The translations under genes and the position numbers were made by a program. A DNA stretch of 64,000 bases from Gigantopelta aegis. Its lineage: Eukaryota > Mollusca > Gastropoda > Neomphalida > Peltospiridae. The stretch spans positions 12,721,170 through 12,785,169 of the forward strand of contig NC_054703.1 of the NCBI RefSeq assembly GCF_016097555.1. The letters are read 5' to 3'. Of the stretch, positions 63,040-64,000 are shown in pieces; positions within the stretch are counted from its first letter, which is position 1; every line of letters begins with the position of its first letter. Under the pieces are notes generated by a model. That model was not told where the DNA came from and made no database searches. It worked only from the letters and a program-made list of their open reading frames with translations.

Positions 63040-64000
63040 ACTGTCCGTTTTTATGAGGATCTTCGTTTTAATTTGTTCCAACATACTCAGTTATGTTTGT
63101 ACATTTTGTTTGTTTTACCTAATTTAGAGAAGTTATGTATTTTAATGTCAGAGCCTAACCTTGCATTTGTAACAGCCAAAACCTGGGTTTTTTTTACATT
63201 ATACAACATCGTAGAGACATAACATTATTATTATTTTAATCGTACATACTTCTATTATTTAACTATACTGTCTTTCATAATCCCATAAGGAATGGCTTAT
63301 GTACGTTTATGTTTGTTTTATTTAGTAAATATGTGATGTAGATTAGGTGAGACGTTAAGAAATTACCGGTTAATAAAGTATCTGTTTGTCTATATTGTGA
63401 CAGCACACTGTACCTATATGGCTGGGTTAAGTTAATACCAACGACTTTAAGTTATATATTTACTACATTACAAAAAGCATGAAATTTAAACCCCATATTT
63501 TAACCGATTTTGTATTAATATGCTGACAATTATAGACCTATCGCTTTTATATTGTTCTGAAATTATCAATGTTTTGCAAATGCTTAGGTAGACTAAATAC
63601 AACTATTGGGATATTTTCCAAGCGTACGTTTGTATTTAGCTATCAATAAACTCATTAGTATTTTAAATAATCACCTAAACGCATTAAAAAAAAAAGAAAA
63701 AAAGAATTCAATACCACATTTTATTTTTTTAAATTTGCTAAATATATAATCACATTTTATTTACAAAAATGTACAAAATATATATATGTAGCGTTCCTGG
63801 TTTTCAGTCGGTCTATCTTTTCATATTGTCCTTGGTTATTATATTCAGTTAAGATTCTGATTATATCTCTTACTAATTACATTAACAGCATGATCTAACT
63901 CTACTCACTTATGAATATCAGGAACGTTATTTTCTCATTGCTACGAGGTATAATACAATAAGTGTCGTGCAACCGTTTTAAATGTTGTCGGCAGAAGTCC
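63040..64000. other. No gene recognised
   Basis: AT-rich sequence to the right edge with no supported repeat or ORF. Confidence 0.4.

Overview
The window is intron-rich-eukaryote DNA: AT-rich, packed with short interspersed repeats, tandem arrays and transposon fossils, and with few coding exons. Several tRNA-headed SINE families, RNase H-bearing and L1-like LINEs, a DIRS-type fossil, T2-type MITEs and multi-finger C2H2 genes suggest a marine invertebrate. The SINE sequences look molluscan, probably gastropod; that is an inference from memory of such repeats, not a database result. There are no bacterial features.

Host coding content. The clearest genes are C2H2 zinc-finger exons, all on the minus strand: a 12-finger gene (18895-20175), a 15+3-finger gene split by one frameshift (54349-55984), a copy truncated to two fingers (37864-38349), and one or two 5'-end remnants (38930-39210). 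They share an N-terminal leader (MS.SD.RCVERRV-like) and a conserved splice acceptor just upstream. A ~330 bp block with a conserved minus-strand splice donor recurs in the same orientation at 11.8, 22.9, 44.9 and 59.1 kb (plus a scrap at 53.2 kb). Three of these lie 3-7 kb upstream of a zinc-finger copy, so it is a candidate duplicated first exon or promoter for a small zinc-finger array. Two other possible host exons (2461-2975 minus, 62943-63035 plus) are unassigned.

Mobile elements. The SINEs are built from exchangeable parts. Head H1 has an A box like tagcccagtggtaaagcg and a B box ggatcgatccc; head H2 has cctcggtggcgtcgtggtt and gggttcggatccc. Tail T1 ends in ataaccgtaaataaaatg, T2 in ccaatagccgatg, and T3 in ccttaattggatataagc. 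Below, S1 is H1+T1, S2 is H1+T2, S3 is H2+T2, S4 is H2+T3, and two copies are H2+T1. The 3' end of an RNase H-bearing LINE shares the T2 tail, which makes it the likely partner. Other elements are a spliced hAT-like transposase inserted in a DIRS-type fossil (33.1-37.6 kb), a Tc1/mariner element inserted in a LINE endonuclease (60.0-61.95 kb), a poly(A)-ended L1-like LINE (49.1-51.2 kb), MITEs with TTAAAGGGACA ends, pogo/Tigger-type termini, and inverted-repeat elements carrying long G or C runs.

Layout. 0-10 kb: pogo end, minisatellite, unknown exon, palindrome and SINEs. 10-18 kb: CA-rich tract, three-level transposon nest, SINEs, 67-bp array. 18-26 kb: 12-finger gene flanked by two 67-bp arrays, LINE and SINE nest. 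26-33 kb: 41-bp minisatellite, SINEs, then about 2 kb with nothing recognised. 33-40 kb: DIRS/hAT nest and the truncated zinc-finger cluster. 40-49 kb: SINEs, 51-bp and 38-bp minisatellites, LINE fragments. 49-54 kb: L1-like LINE and foldback elements. 54-64 kb: the 18-finger gene, MITEs, mariner-in-LINE, then a largely empty end.
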